From an uncultured Pelagibacteraceae bacterium (GTDB taxonomy: Bacteria > Pseudomonadota > Alphaproteobacteria > Pelagibacterales > Pelagibacteraceae), in contig CACGBZ010000001.1 in assembly GCA_902571425.1 (NCBI GenBank), positions 295,351 to 359,350 on the forward strand: a stretch of 64,000 nucleotides of DNA. Reading direction: 5' to 3'. The number at the start of each line of letters is the position of its first letter. The first letter of the stretch is position 1. The translations under genes and the position numbers were made by a program. A model generated the notes under the pieces. It did no database searches. It was not told where the DNA came from and saw nothing but the letters and a program-made list of their open reading frames with translations. Shown piece after piece: positions 44,962-53,784 of the stretch.

Positions 44962-46112
44962 TGCAACAAAATTTTACAATTAAAAATATAACTAAAAATT
45001 CTACAAACTTAGAAGTTGACTGGAGTGACGGAAAAAAAAGTAAATTTAATTATTTATGGTTGAGAGACAATTGTCCAACTGCGCATGATAAAGACTCTCG
45101 TCATAGAATGTTTAATATTTTAAAAGTATCCAACAATATTAATCCAAAAAAATTTGAAGTAAATAACGAGGGTAAACTTGAAATTGAATGGAGTGAAGGT
45201 GACCATATAAGTTATTATGACCAAAATTGGTTAAGAGAAAACTGCTATACAATAAAAAATAATTTAAAATATAAATCTCCTTATCAACTTTGGGATAACT
45301 CTTTACAAAATGACTTGAAGTCAATCGAGATTGAGCATGATGAAATTATGAGTTCAGATGAAGGACTTATCAGATGGTTAGAGCTTTTACATCATACTGG
45401 AATTGCTATAGTAAAAAATGCTCCAACTGAAAATAATTCTGGCTTTAAAATTTTAAATAGAATTAGCCATACCAGAGAAACTTTTTTTAAAACACCGTTT
45501 GAAGTAATTAACATTCCTAAACCAAATAATTCAGCTTACACAGCGCATGCTTTAAGAAATCATATGGATTTACCATGGTTTGAAACACCACCTGGATATC
45601 AATTTCTTCATTGTTTAGTAAATTCTGCAACTGGAGGAGACTCGTCCGCCGTAGATGGCTTTGCAGTAGCGGATTATTTGAGAAAAAATGAGAAAGAAAT
45701 ATTTGATACGCTAGTAAACGTTCACTTAAAATTTAGAGACATGGATTATACACAAGAGTCTGTAAGAAGTTATTACGCACCCGCGATATCTCTAACAAAA
45801 GATAACGATTACCATGATATACGATTTAGTGTAGCAACCATGGATGCTTTAGACTGTCATCCTGATTTGATGGATAAAGTTTACAAAGCTCATCACCGAT
45901 TTGGAAATTTACTTCATGACGATCAATTCCAGATTAAATTTAGATTAGGACCAGGTGATATCTTTTCTTTTAACAATAGACGATTATTACATGGTAGAAC
46001 TGAATATGATCCAAACTCAGGTCATAGACATTTACAAGGTTATTATATGGATCGAGATGAAATTATTGGAAGACTAAGATATTTAAAAAATTCGGTTAAC
46101 TCCAACCAGTAA
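44961..46112 (+). CDS. Gamma-butyrobetaine dioxygenase-like Fe(II)/2OG oxygenase
   Basis: A 383-residue oxygenase with two domains. The N-terminal GBBH-like domain holds WLRDNC near residue 34 and a second WLRENC, the motif shared by gamma-butyrobetaine and trimethyllysine hydroxylases. The C-terminal TauD-like domain has iron ligands His201, Asp203 (NHMDLPW) and His344 (LLHGRTEYDP), with a following Arg for 2-oxoglutarate. These enzymes hydroxylate quaternary-amine substrates, giving L-carnitine from gamma-butyrobetaine. Neighbouring betaine-type genes fit. Its 3' end overlaps the convergent ALDH by 17 bases. Substrate is not proven. Confidence 0.88.
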   Translation: MQQNFTIKNITKNSTNLEVDWSDGKKSKFNYLWLRDNCPTAHDKDSRHRMFNILKVSNNINPKKFEVNNEGKLEIEWSEGDHISYYDQNWLRENCYTIKNNLKYKSPYQLWDNSLQNDLKSIEIEHDEIMSSDEGLIRWLELLHHTGIAIVKNAPTENNSGFKILNRISHTRETFFKTPFEVINIPKPNNSAYTAHALRNHMDLPWFETPPGYQFLHCLVNSATGGDSSAVDGFAVADYLRKNEKEIFDTLVNVHLKFRDMDYTQESVRSYYAPAISLTKDNDYHDIRFSVATMDALDCHPDLMDKVYKAHHRFGNLLHDDQFQIKFRLGPGDIFSFNNRRLLHGRTEYDPNSGHRHLQGYYMDRDEIIGRLRYLKNSVNSNQ

Positions 46113-47526
46113 CATTCTTTACTTCAAGATATTCCTCAAGACCCCAAACACCTCCTTCTCTCCCATTACCTGATTGTCTGTAACCACCAAATGGAGTTCC
46201 AGCATCTGCTCCATTTCCGTTAATATAAACACATCCAGATCTTAATTTTTTAGCAACACGATGTGCTTTTTCTCTATTTTCAGTTTGCAAATAATTTCCA
46301 AGACCATAAGAAGTATCATTTACAATATTGACTGCCTCATCTTCGGTTTCAAATGGAATTATAGATAATACAGGTCCAAAAATTTCTTCTTTAGCAATTC
46401 TCATTTCATTAGTTACATCTGTAAATATAGTTGGTTTTATAAAGTATCCTTTGTTCAAACCGTTTGGCAACTCAGGTCCACCTGCTGCAAGAGTTGCGCC
46501 TTCAGAAATTCCACTTTCAATAAGATTTATAATTTTATCATATTGAATTTTAGAAATTACTGGTCCTATATGATCTCCTTTTTTTGAAGCTTGATCTACT
46601 TTAATATTGTTTGCTTCATCTACAGCTTCTTTAACAGCTCTTTCGTAAATTGATTTTTCAACAAGCATCCTTGTTGGTGCATCACAAGATTGACCAGAAT
46701 TGCTCATTACATTTCTAATACTGTCTCTTACTGCATCTTTATAACTGTCAGCAAAAACAATGTTTCCACCTTTACCACCTAATTCAAGACAAACTCTTTT
46801 AATTGTTTCTGCAGCATTTTTTGAAATTAATCTTCCTGCTCGTGTTGAACCTGTGAAAGAAACCATATCAATATCAGGATGTCTTGAAATATCAGTTCCT
46901 ACTCCTTCACCATCTCCATTTACTAAATTAAATACTCCTTTTGGAAAACCTGCTTCATCAATCATTTCTGCAAATAGCATTCCTGAAATAGGAGCAATTT
47001 CAGATGGTTTTAAAATCATTGTGCATCCAGTTGCGAATGCTGGAACAACCTTCAAAGCAATTTGATTAATTGGCCAATTCCACGGTGTGATTAATCCACA
47101 AACTCCAATCGGCTCATAATAGATATGATTATTTGATTTATTATCAAAGTGTTCATCAAATTTAAAATTTTTTAATCTTAAAATAAAATCATCTAAATGA
47201 TCTTTCCCTGAAGCTGTTTGAACATCTGTTGCCCAATCCATTGGTGCACCCATTTCAAGAGAAATAGCCTCAGCCATTTCATTAAATCTTTTTTTATAAA
47301 CTGATGATAATTTTTCTAGTAAACTGAGCCTTTCTTCCTTGCTAGTTTCTTTCCAAGTTTCAAAGGCATTTTTTGCAGATTTAACAGCTAAATCTGTATC
47401 CTCTTTTGAACCTAAAGAAATAACAGCAAACGGGTCTTCATTGCATGGATTAATTACATCAAAATCATTTTTTTTGGTTGGATTAACCCACTGACCATTT
47501 ATGTAAAATTTTCTTTTATCTAACAT
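46096..47526 (-). CDS. Aldehyde dehydrogenase, paralogue 1
   Basis: A 476-residue NAD(P)-dependent ALDH. The Rossmann motif is FTGSTRAGRLI, the general base is in LELGGKGG, and the nucleophile Cys is in SGQSCDAPTRM. It is clearly related to the 60566-61999 protein: same length, same MLDK-x-x-FYINGxWV start and same E-[YF]-LEVK-x-V-x-GWS end. Likely substrates are omega-aminoaldehydes from polyamine or betaine breakdown. It is followed on the minus strand only by the convergent oxygenase, and the dehydrogenase at 47547 lies upstream. Confidence 0.92.
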   Translation of the reverse strand: MLDKRKFYINGQWVNPTKKNDFDVINPCNEDPFAVISLGSKEDTDLAVKSAKNAFETWKETSKEERLSLLEKLSSVYKKRFNEMAEAISLEMGAPMDWATDVQTASGKDHLDDFILRLKNFKFDEHFDNKSNNHIYYEPIGVCGLITPWNWPINQIALKVVPAFATGCTMILKPSEIAPISGMLFAEMIDEAGFPKGVFNLVNGDGEGVGTDISRHPDIDMVSFTGSTRAGRLISKNAAETIKRVCLELGGKGGNIVFADSYKDAVRDSIRNVMSNSGQSCDAPTRMLVEKSIYERAVKEAVDEANNIKVDQASKKGDHIGPVISKIQYDKIINLIESGISEGATLAAGGPELPNGLNKGYFIKPTIFTDVTNEMRIAKEEIFGPVLSIIPFETEDEAVNIVNDTSYGLGNYLQTENREKAHRVAKKLRSGCVYINGNGADAGTPFGGYRQSGNGREGGVWGLEEYLEVKNVTGWS

Positions 47527-47546
47527 TTTTTATTCTAACATAATAA

Positions 47547-48488
47547 TTAAATTTCATATCCTTTTTCCTCAGGTTCATTATCAACTAACTCATTAGGAAA
47601 ACCATCAGCTCTAAAATTAATATTATTTAAATCTTCCATCCTTTTCACAATCATTGATGACCAAGCTCTAGAACCATATTTTTTTTGACCATCTTTAAAA
47701 ATTTCAACTATTTGAGGAGAAATTTCTAGAGGAGCATTCAGTTTTTTTGCAAGATTGTCAAATAGACTTGTGTCTTTTAAAACCAAATCCATTGTAAAAT
47801 TTATATTATAAGATCCATTTAATATAACCTGACTTTCAGTTTCATGCACAAATGAATTACCAGAGGAAATAGCAATCCCTTTATAAGTTTTTGCTAAATC
47901 TAAATTAGATTTTTTTGCTACAGTCCAAGCCTCACCTAACGCAACCAAATGTGCAGATGCAAGATAATTCGTAATTACTTTTAATACACTTGCTGTACCA
48001 AGCTCACCAGTGTGCAATATTTTTCTACCCATAACAGTTAATGCGGGTAAAATTTTTTCAAATGCTTTTCTTTCTCCACCCACGAATATAGCAATATTAC
48101 CTGTTGCTGCTCTATGACATCCACCACTCACCGGTCCATCCAAAGGGATAGCTTTTTTTTCTATTACTTTTTTCCCAAGTCTTTTTACTTCATTTTCGTC
48201 TGTGGTACTCATTTCTAGCCAAATTTTCTTTTCTGATAAACCATTTAGAATTCCATCATCAGCCTCCATAACTTCTGCAGAAACCTCAGGAGAAGGAAGA
48301 GAGGTAATGATTAAATCGGATTGTTCAGCTAATTCTTTTGGAGACTTTGCAACTTTAGCACCTAAGTCTTTCAAAGAATTTGTTAAAGTTTCATCTAAAT
48401 CTCTTACTGTAAGATCAAAGTTATTTCTTAATAAACTTCCCGCAAGTTTTCCTCCAACATTACCTAAACCGATAAATCCAATTTTCAT
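47547..48488 (-). CDS. 3-Hydroxyisobutyrate dehydrogenase-family oxidoreductase
   Basis: A 313-residue beta-hydroxyacid dehydrogenase. The Rossmann motif GFIGLGNVGGKLA is at the start, the substrate-binding DGPVSGGCHRAATG is near residue 118, and the catalytic Lys follows in LKVITNYL. The family oxidises 3-hydroxyisobutyrate, tartronate semialdehyde, gamma-hydroxybutyrate and similar compounds. It overlaps the EamA gene by ATGA and precedes the ALDH by 20 bases, so alcohol and aldehyde oxidation steps may be sequential. Substrate unknown. Confidence 0.9.
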   Translation of the reverse strand: MKIGFIGLGNVGGKLAGSLLRNNFDLTVRDLDETLTNSLKDLGAKVAKSPKELAEQSDLIITSLPSPEVSAEVMEADDGILNGLSEKKIWLEMSTTDENEVKRLGKKVIEKKAIPLDGPVSGGCHRAATGNIAIFVGGERKAFEKILPALTVMGRKILHTGELGTASVLKVITNYLASAHLVALGEAWTVAKKSNLDLAKTYKGIAISSGNSFVHETESQVILNGSYNINFTMDLVLKDTSLFDNLAKKLNAPLEISPQIVEIFKDGQKKYGSRAWSSMIVKRMEDLNNINFRADGFPNELVDNEPEEKGYEI

Positions 48489-49357
48489 TTTATTTCCTCT
48501 TCTTTTTTGTTTTTTGTAAATACAATTAAAATCACACCAACTATGATTATTGCACCACCTATAAATAATTCTGGAGTTGGTTTTTCTCCTAAAAGAAAAA
48601 TAGCAGCTAATAAACCTGTTGGTGGTATCCCCATAGTTACAATCGGTAGTACTTTATAAAGTGGGTTGTTTTTCAAAACATAATAGAAACAACCATAAGT
48701 AATTGGTTGCATGATGAAACCTATATAAATTGCAATAATCCAATGATCAAATTTTGCATTTGTTAAATAATTAATTGTATTTCCATCAATTATTGAAGAA
48801 AGCATTATTAAAATTGGCCCAGAGAATAATGCTAACCAAGCAACTAATGCTAAAGGATTTATTTCTTTGCTTAGTGGTTTAACCATAACTTGTCCGAGAG
48901 CCCATACAGCAGATCCTAATATTGTAAGGCCGATTCCAATAAATTTTCCATCTAAGTTAGGAGATCCAGTTAAAATATAAACACCAACAAAAGCGATAGC
49001 TATACCAATCAAAGCTCTAATAGTTGGTTTTTCTTTAAGCATGAAGTAAGCAAAAATAACTCCAAACGGAACTTCCATCTGAACCAAAAGAACTGCTGAA
49101 GATGCATCAATTAAATCTAAACCAGTATATGTAATACTATATTGCAACGTATTAGCCACTAATGATGCAGCAAATATTCTTTTCAAATATCCTTTTGGTA
49201 TTGGAAACCACCAAATTAATATTGATGCAGCAAATGTAAATCTTATACCCATTAAAAGTATAGGGGGGAAAGATTCAAAAGCAGGTTTTGCAATTACAAA
49301 ACCAAAGCCTAAAAAAATAGGCACCAAGGAGGCTACAAAAGTATCTTTTAAATTCAT
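48485..49357 (-). CDS. DMT-superfamily (EamA) transporter, second copy
   Basis: A 290-residue ten-helix protein with two EamA repeats; the second starts near residue 145 (GIGLTILGSAVWALGQVMVKP). It is only distantly similar to the 41622 protein. It is coupled (ATGA) to the 3-hydroxyisobutyrate-dehydrogenase-like gene and divergent from the EutA-like gene with a 57-bp gap. It may move a substrate or product of the surrounding catabolic genes. Confidence 0.9.
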   Translation of the reverse strand: MNLKDTFVASLVPIFLGFGFVIAKPAFESFPPILLMGIRFTFAASILIWWFPIPKGYLKRIFAASLVANTLQYSITYTGLDLIDASSAVLLVQMEVPFGVIFAYFMLKEKPTIRALIGIAIAFVGVYILTGSPNLDGKFIGIGLTILGSAVWALGQVMVKPLSKEINPLALVAWLALFSGPILIMLSSIIDGNTINYLTNAKFDHWIIAIYIGFIMQPITYGCFYYVLKNNPLYKVLPIVTMGIPPTGLLAAIFLLGEKPTPELFIGGAIIIVGVILIVFTKNKKEEEIK

Positions 49358-49414
49358 GCCTATTTTAATATTAATGATTATTAAAGAACTTGTGATATAT
49401 TCACTTTTTAAAAT

Positions 49415-50161
49415 ATGAATTCAACAAAAATAGATCCAAAGTTTATAAGCCAAGGTAATCCCAGAATTGGCTTAATTGCTCTTGCAAGTGACTTTATGAT
49501 TGAAAAAGATTTTATTAATGTGATTAAAAATAGGAAAATAGATTTTTTTGTTAATCGTATTGAATGTTACAACCCACTCACGAAAGAAAACCTGATCAAA
49601 ATGGCTAATAAAGTGACAGAAGTCACTAAAGATATTTTGCCTGATCAAGATTTAGATTGTGTAGTTTATGGATGTACTTCTGGGACTATTGCAGCTGGTC
49701 ATGACTCAATAGAACAAAAAGTTAAAGTTGCTAAACCAATGGCAGAAGTTTCAACACCAAGCACTGCAGCAATCAAAGCGTTAAAGAAATTAAATATAAA
49801 AAAAGTATCAATTTTTACACCGTATAGTAAAAAATTAAATGATGATGTTTTAGATTACTTTATGAGTGAAGGTTTTGAGGTTACTTCGAATTCATACTTT
49901 GACATCCAAGATGATTATGACATTGGAAAAGTTGACCAAGACTATCTATATGATGTTCTGTCGAAAATTGATTTGAACGGCGCAGATGCCCTGTTTGTTT
50001 CATGTACTGCTTTACCGGTTTTAGAAATTATTGAAAAATTAGAAAAAAAATTAAATACAATTGTCTTATCGAGTAATCAGGCATTAATTTGGGATACCCT
50101 TGTAAAAATAAAAAAAAATAATTCAGTAGAAGGGTTTGGAAAATTATTTCAAGTAAACTAA
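49415..50161 (+). CDS. EutA-like Asp/Glu racemase-superfamily protein (maleate isomerase/arylmalonate decarboxylase type)
   Basis: A 248-residue protein with the two-cysteine active site of this superfamily: Cys in VYGCTSGTIAAG near residue 88 and Cys in FVSCTALPVLE near 192. The overall pattern fits ectoine-utilisation protein EutA and maleate cis-trans isomerases. Its stop overlaps the next start by one base (TAATG), and the next gene encodes an ectoine-hydrolase-like protein, which favours the EutA reading. The EutA reaction is proposed to be a racemase-type step. Confidence 0.82.
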   Translation: MNSTKIDPKFISQGNPRIGLIALASDFMIEKDFINVIKNRKIDFFVNRIECYNPLTKENLIKMANKVTEVTKDILPDQDLDCVVYGCTSGTIAAGHDSIEQKVKVAKPMAEVSTPSTAAIKALKKLNIKKVSIFTPYSKKLNDDVLDYFMSEGFEVTSNSYFDIQDDYDIGKVDQDYLYDVLSKIDLNGADALFVSCTALPVLEIIEKLEKKLNTIVLSSNQALIWDTLVKIKKNNSVEGFGKLFQVN

Positions 50162-51327
50162 TGCTTTTCACTAAAGAAGAATATAAACAAAGATTAAAAA
50201 AAGTTCAAAAAATGATGCAAGAAAAAGGCATCGAACTATTAATTTCACACGACACTAATAATATGAATTATTTAACAGGTTATGATGCTTGGTCTTTTTA
50301 TTATGCTCAATGCGCTATTGTTCATGTCAATGCTGAGGAACCATTATGTTTTGTGCGAGCTCAAGATGCTGGTGGTGCATACATTAAAACTTATTTAAAG
50401 GATGAGAATATTTTAGTTTATGATGAAGAATACATTCATACTTGGCCCAAACATCCTTATGATAATTTAGTTGAAATTATTAAAGAGAGGAAGTGGGATA
50501 AATTAACCATTGGTTTAGAAATGGATGCTCATTATTTTACTGCATTCTGTTATGAAAAAATTAAGCAGGGTTTACCAAATGCTAAGATTAAAGATAGCGA
50601 TCGTTTAGTTAATTGGGTAAGGTTAGTTAAATCTGATGCTGAAATAGGGTTCATGAAATCTGCAGCAAAAATTTCAGAGAGAGGAATGAAAACTGCAATA
50701 GATGTTATTAAACCAGGTGTCAGACAATGCGATGCAGTAGGAGAGATTCAAAAAACTTTATTTTATGGAACAGAGGAATTCGGAGGAGAATATTCGAGTA
50801 TTGCTACACTTCTTCCTACTGGCAAAGGTACTTCAGCTTCTCATTTAACTGCAACTCAAGATAAATTTGTTGAAGGAGAAGCTACAATAATAGAACTTTC
50901 TGGAGTTTATAAGAGATATCATGCTCCAATGGCAAGGACAGTGCTTCTTGGTAAACCAAATCAGTTAAAAATTGATACCATGAATAAAACAATTGAAGCT
51001 TTAAATGCAGGTATAAATGCTATCAAACCAGGGAACACAGCAGATGATGTTGCTCAAGCATTTTGGAAAATTTTAGATAAATATGGAATAGAAAAAAGAT
51101 CTAGAACAGGTTATTCGATTGGAATTGGTTATCCACCTGACTGGGGTGAACATACACTTAATATATACAAAGGAGATATGACAGTGTTAGAACCTAACGT
51201 TTGTTTTCATATGATTGCTGTCATGCAGTTCGGAGATTGGGGTGTTGAAGCTTCTGAGGCAATAAGAGTAACTGAAAATGGAAGCGAATTATTTTGCAAT
51301 ATGAGCAAAGAATTATACATAAAATAA
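50161..51327 (+). CDS. doeA: Ectoine hydrolase-like M24 (creatinase/prolidase fold) protein
   Basis: A 388-residue pita-bread-fold protein. The N-terminal domain LFTKEEYKQRLKKVQKMM ... NMNYLTGYDAWSFYY matches DoeA/EutD as I remember it. In the catalytic domain the metal-binding aspartates of true M24 peptidases are replaced (IELSGVYKRYHAPMART), as in the metal-free members creatinase and ectoine hydrolase. DoeA opens the ectoine ring to N-acetyl-L-2,4-diaminobutyrate. It pairs with the EutA-like gene and precedes the Pot-type importer by 39 bases. Creatinase (creatine to sarcosine and urea) is a serious alternative. Confidence 0.75.
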   Translation: MLFTKEEYKQRLKKVQKMMQEKGIELLISHDTNNMNYLTGYDAWSFYYAQCAIVHVNAEEPLCFVRAQDAGGAYIKTYLKDENILVYDEEYIHTWPKHPYDNLVEIIKERKWDKLTIGLEMDAHYFTAFCYEKIKQGLPNAKIKDSDRLVNWVRLVKSDAEIGFMKSAAKISERGMKTAIDVIKPGVRQCDAVGEIQKTLFYGTEEFGGEYSSIATLLPTGKGTSASHLTATQDKFVEGEATIIELSGVYKRYHAPMARTVLLGKPNQLKIDTMNKTIEALNAGINAIKPGNTADDVAQAFWKILDKYGIEKRSRTGYSIGIGYPPDWGEHTLNIYKGDMTVLEPNVCFHMIAVMQFGDWGVEASEAIRVTENGSELFCNMSKELYIK

Positions 51328-51366
51328 ATTGCTTGATTATCAATCTAACAAATGTTTTAAAGTCGT

Positions 51367-52452
51367 ATGTCTAATGATCACTTCGTAAGATTTGAAAATG
51401 TTGATAAGAGTTATGATGGTAAACAGCTTGTCGTCAAAGGACTTAATTTAGATATCGAAGAGGGTGAGTTTGTTACAATGCTTGGACCGTCTGGTTCTGG
51501 TAAAACAACTTGCTTGATGATGTTGGCAGGTTTTGAAACACCAACAAATGGACAAATTTATTTAGACAACAAAGTTATTTCAGACATACCTCCTCATAAA
51601 AGAGGAATAGGAATGGTTTTTCAGAACTACGCATTGTTTCCTCATATGACAGTTTATGAAAATTTAGCTTTTCCTTTAAGAGTAAGAAAAATTCCAAAAG
51701 ATGAAGCTGATAAGAAAGTTGATAAAGCTTTGTCAATGGTTTCATTACAAGGTTTTGAGGCTAGAATGCCAATGCAACTATCAGGTGGACAGCAACAAAG
51801 GGTAGCTGTTGCTAGATCACTTGTGTTTGATCCTAAACTTGTACTGATGGATGAACCTTTAGGAGCTTTAGATAAAAATTTAAGAGAAAGTATGCAATAT
51901 GAAATTAAACATATTCATGAAAATATCGGAGTTACTGTAGTTTATGTAACTCACGATCAAACTGAAGCATTAACAATGTCAAATAGAATTGCAGTGTTCA
52001 ATGATGGTAAAGTTCAACAACTTTCAAGTCCTGATGAATTATATGAAAGACCTGTAAATTCATTTGTTGCTGAGTTTATTGGAGAAAATAATACATTTGG
52101 TGGAGAGGTAATAGATGTCTCAGGGGATAAATGTAAGGTAAAATTAAATTCGGGTATAGAAATCATGGCAAATCCAATTGTTGCAAAATCTAAGGGAGAC
52201 AAAACCACAGTATCTCTTAGACCAGAAAGAGCAATTATTGATCCAGAAAATGATATGGACAATAACCATAAGGGAAAAATTGAAGAAGTAATATACCACG
52301 GAGATCATACGAGATTAAGAGTAGATTTATTAGGCAACAAGGATTTTATTCTTAAAATTCCAAATAGTTCAAACAGAATGGATATTAAAGAGGGAAAAGA
52401 AATTAAAATTGGCTGGAATAGTGTAGACTGCCGAGCTTTAGATCCAAAATAG
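51367..52452 (+). CDS. potA: Polyamine-type ABC transporter ATP-binding protein (PotA)
   Basis: A 361-residue ATPase. Walker A is GPSGSGKTT, the signature is LSGGQQQR, Walker B is LVLMDEPLGALD, and a C-terminal TOBE domain begins near residue 285. It powers uptake through PotB/PotC. Automated names may be spermidine/putrescine or iron(III) transporter; the downstream PotD, PotB and PotC types settle on the polyamine/amine class. Transcription probably continues from the EutA-DoeA genes. The potD gene has its own promoter downstream. Confidence 0.93.
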   Translation: MSNDHFVRFENVDKSYDGKQLVVKGLNLDIEEGEFVTMLGPSGSGKTTCLMMLAGFETPTNGQIYLDNKVISDIPPHKRGIGMVFQNYALFPHMTVYENLAFPLRVRKIPKDEADKKVDKALSMVSLQGFEARMPMQLSGGQQQRVAVARSLVFDPKLVLMDEPLGALDKNLRESMQYEIKHIHENIGVTVVYVTHDQTEALTMSNRIAVFNDGKVQQLSSPDELYERPVNSFVAEFIGENNTFGGEVIDVSGDKCKVKLNSGIEIMANPIVAKSKGDKTTVSLRPERAIIDPENDMDNNHKGKIEEVIYHGDHTRLRVDLLGNKDFILKIPNSSNRMDIKEGKEIKIGWNSVDCRALDPK

Positions 52453-52587
52453 TAATCAATAGTTTTAATAAAAAAACTGAATAAACAGCAAGATAATTCG
52501 TCAGGAATCAGCTGTTGACTAAGCTTTGCTATCTTGTTTTAATTTCATTTTATAAAATAAAAACGTTAACGTTTAAAAGGAGAATAA
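52453..52587 (+). promoter_or_regulatory. potD promoter region
   Basis: The 135-bp gap holds TTGACT (52515-52520), a 17-base spacer and TTTAAT (52538-52543), a good sigma-70-type promoter in this window. The start of transcription would fall near 52550, leaving a leader of about 38 bases that contains the 14-bp palindrome at 52561-52574 and then the AAAAGGAG ribosome binding site. This arrangement would let potD be expressed apart from potA. Confidence 0.55.
52561..52574. promoter_or_regulatory. Perfect 14-bp palindrome upstream of potD
   Basis: AAACGTTAACGTTT is perfectly palindromic and ends 4 bases before the GGAG of the potD ribosome binding site. Two CG dinucleotides in an AT-rich leader make it stand out. 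A dimeric regulator (for example LacI/GntR type) or an RNA hairpin controlling potD translation are the two readings. Confidence 0.55.
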
Positions 52588-53715
52588 ATGAAAAAATTAA
52601 GTAAATTATTACTTGCTCTTTCTTTTGTACTTTCTGTAACAACTTCAGCATTCGCAGTAACTGTAGTGTCTTGGGGCGGTGCTTACACAGAGTCACAAAA
52701 ATTGGGTTATGGTGATCCTACTGCTAAAAAGTTAGGTATACCTGTTAATTGGGTAGACTACACTGGTGGATTATCAGAAATTAAAGCTCAAAAAGAAGCT
52801 GGAAAAATTACTTGGGACATCATGGACGTGTATGCAAAAGATACAATCATTGGATGTGACGAAGGTATTTTCCATGAATTTGATTTTGATAAAGACTTCT
52901 TGCCGGCTCCAGATGGAACACCTGCAAGTCAAGACTTCTTTACAGGCATGCCTTCAAAATGTGCAGTTGGAAACATTCTGTACTCTTGGAACTTTGCTTA
53001 TAACGATGCAACAATCGGTGATTCAAAACCAAAAACAATTAAAGACTTCTTTAATACGAAAAGATTTCCAGGAAAAAGAGCAATCTACAAAGGTGCAATG
53101 TCTAACTTAGAGATCGCATTGGTTGCTGATGGAGTAAAAGCTAGCGGATCACAAGCTGGTGGAGACTTACTTTACAGAAAAATGGAAGGTGCTGGTATTG
53201 ATAGAGCTTTAGCAAAAATTAAAAAACTTTGTACAGATCCTCAAGGTGGATGTGTATTTTGGAATGCAGGAGCTCAACCACCAGAACTATTAGCTAACGG
53301 CGAAGTAGTTATGGCTACTGGTTGGAATGGTAGATTCTTTAACGCGCAAATGGAAGGAACTCCACTTGTTCAAGTTTGGGATGCACAAATCTTAGACTAC
53401 GAATATTTTGCTTTAGTTAAAGATGGTCCAAATTATGCTAGTGGTGATGCAATGAAAGTACTTGCAGAAATGACAAGTACAGAAGGTTTAGCAGGAAGTG
53501 CTAAATACATTGCTTACGCCCCTTGGAGAAAATCTTCAATTGCAATTATGGAAGCGGGAGAGCCTTGGTTTAAAGATGGTAAAACTAACATGGTACCACA
53601 TATGCCAACAGCACCAGCTAACTTAAAAAGCCACATTCTTATGAACCCTGATTACTGGGCAGACAACCAGGATGAGATTAATGAGAAGTGGGAAGCAATG
53701 AAAGCTAGTCTATAA
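52588..53715 (+). CDS. potD: Polyamine-type ABC transporter periplasmic binding protein (PotD/PotF-like)
   Basis: A 375-residue solute-binding protein with a signal peptide (1-23, ending SAFA). The mature start VTVVSWGGAYTESQ and the central GWNGRFFNAQMEG identify the family of spermidine/putrescine and related amine binding proteins. It captures substrate in the periplasm and hands it to PotB/PotC. The strong ribosome binding site, own promoter and own terminator suggest it is made in excess over the permeases. Exact ligand (polyamine, ectoine or other amine) is not decidable. Confidence 0.94.
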   Translation: MKKLSKLLLALSFVLSVTTSAFAVTVVSWGGAYTESQKLGYGDPTAKKLGIPVNWVDYTGGLSEIKAQKEAGKITWDIMDVYAKDTIIGCDEGIFHEFDFDKDFLPAPDGTPASQDFFTGMPSKCAVGNILYSWNFAYNDATIGDSKPKTIKDFFNTKRFPGKRAIYKGAMSNLEIALVADGVKASGSQAGGDLLYRKMEGAGIDRALAKIKKLCTDPQGGCVFWNAGAQPPELLANGEVVMATGWNGRFFNAQMEGTPLVQVWDAQILDYEYFALVKDGPNYASGDAMKVLAEMTSTEGLAGSAKYIAYAPWRKSSIAIMEAGEPWFKDGKTNMVPHMPTAPANLKSHILMNPDYWADNQDEINEKWEAMKASL

Positions 53716-53750
53716 TTTAGTTTTATAGAATAGTATTTTATAATATATTA

Positions 53751-53781
53751 AAAGGGCAGTTATATTTAACTGCCCTTTTTT
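53751..53781 (+). terminator. Intra-operon terminator between potD and potB
   Basis: A perfect 12-bp stem (53751-53762 with 53767-53778) with a 4-base loop, with the T run continuing to 53781, ends just 4 bases before the potB ATG. It should end most potD transcripts and let a minority read into potBC, or protect the potD 3' end from decay. Confidence 0.9.
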
Positions 53782-53784
53782 ATT

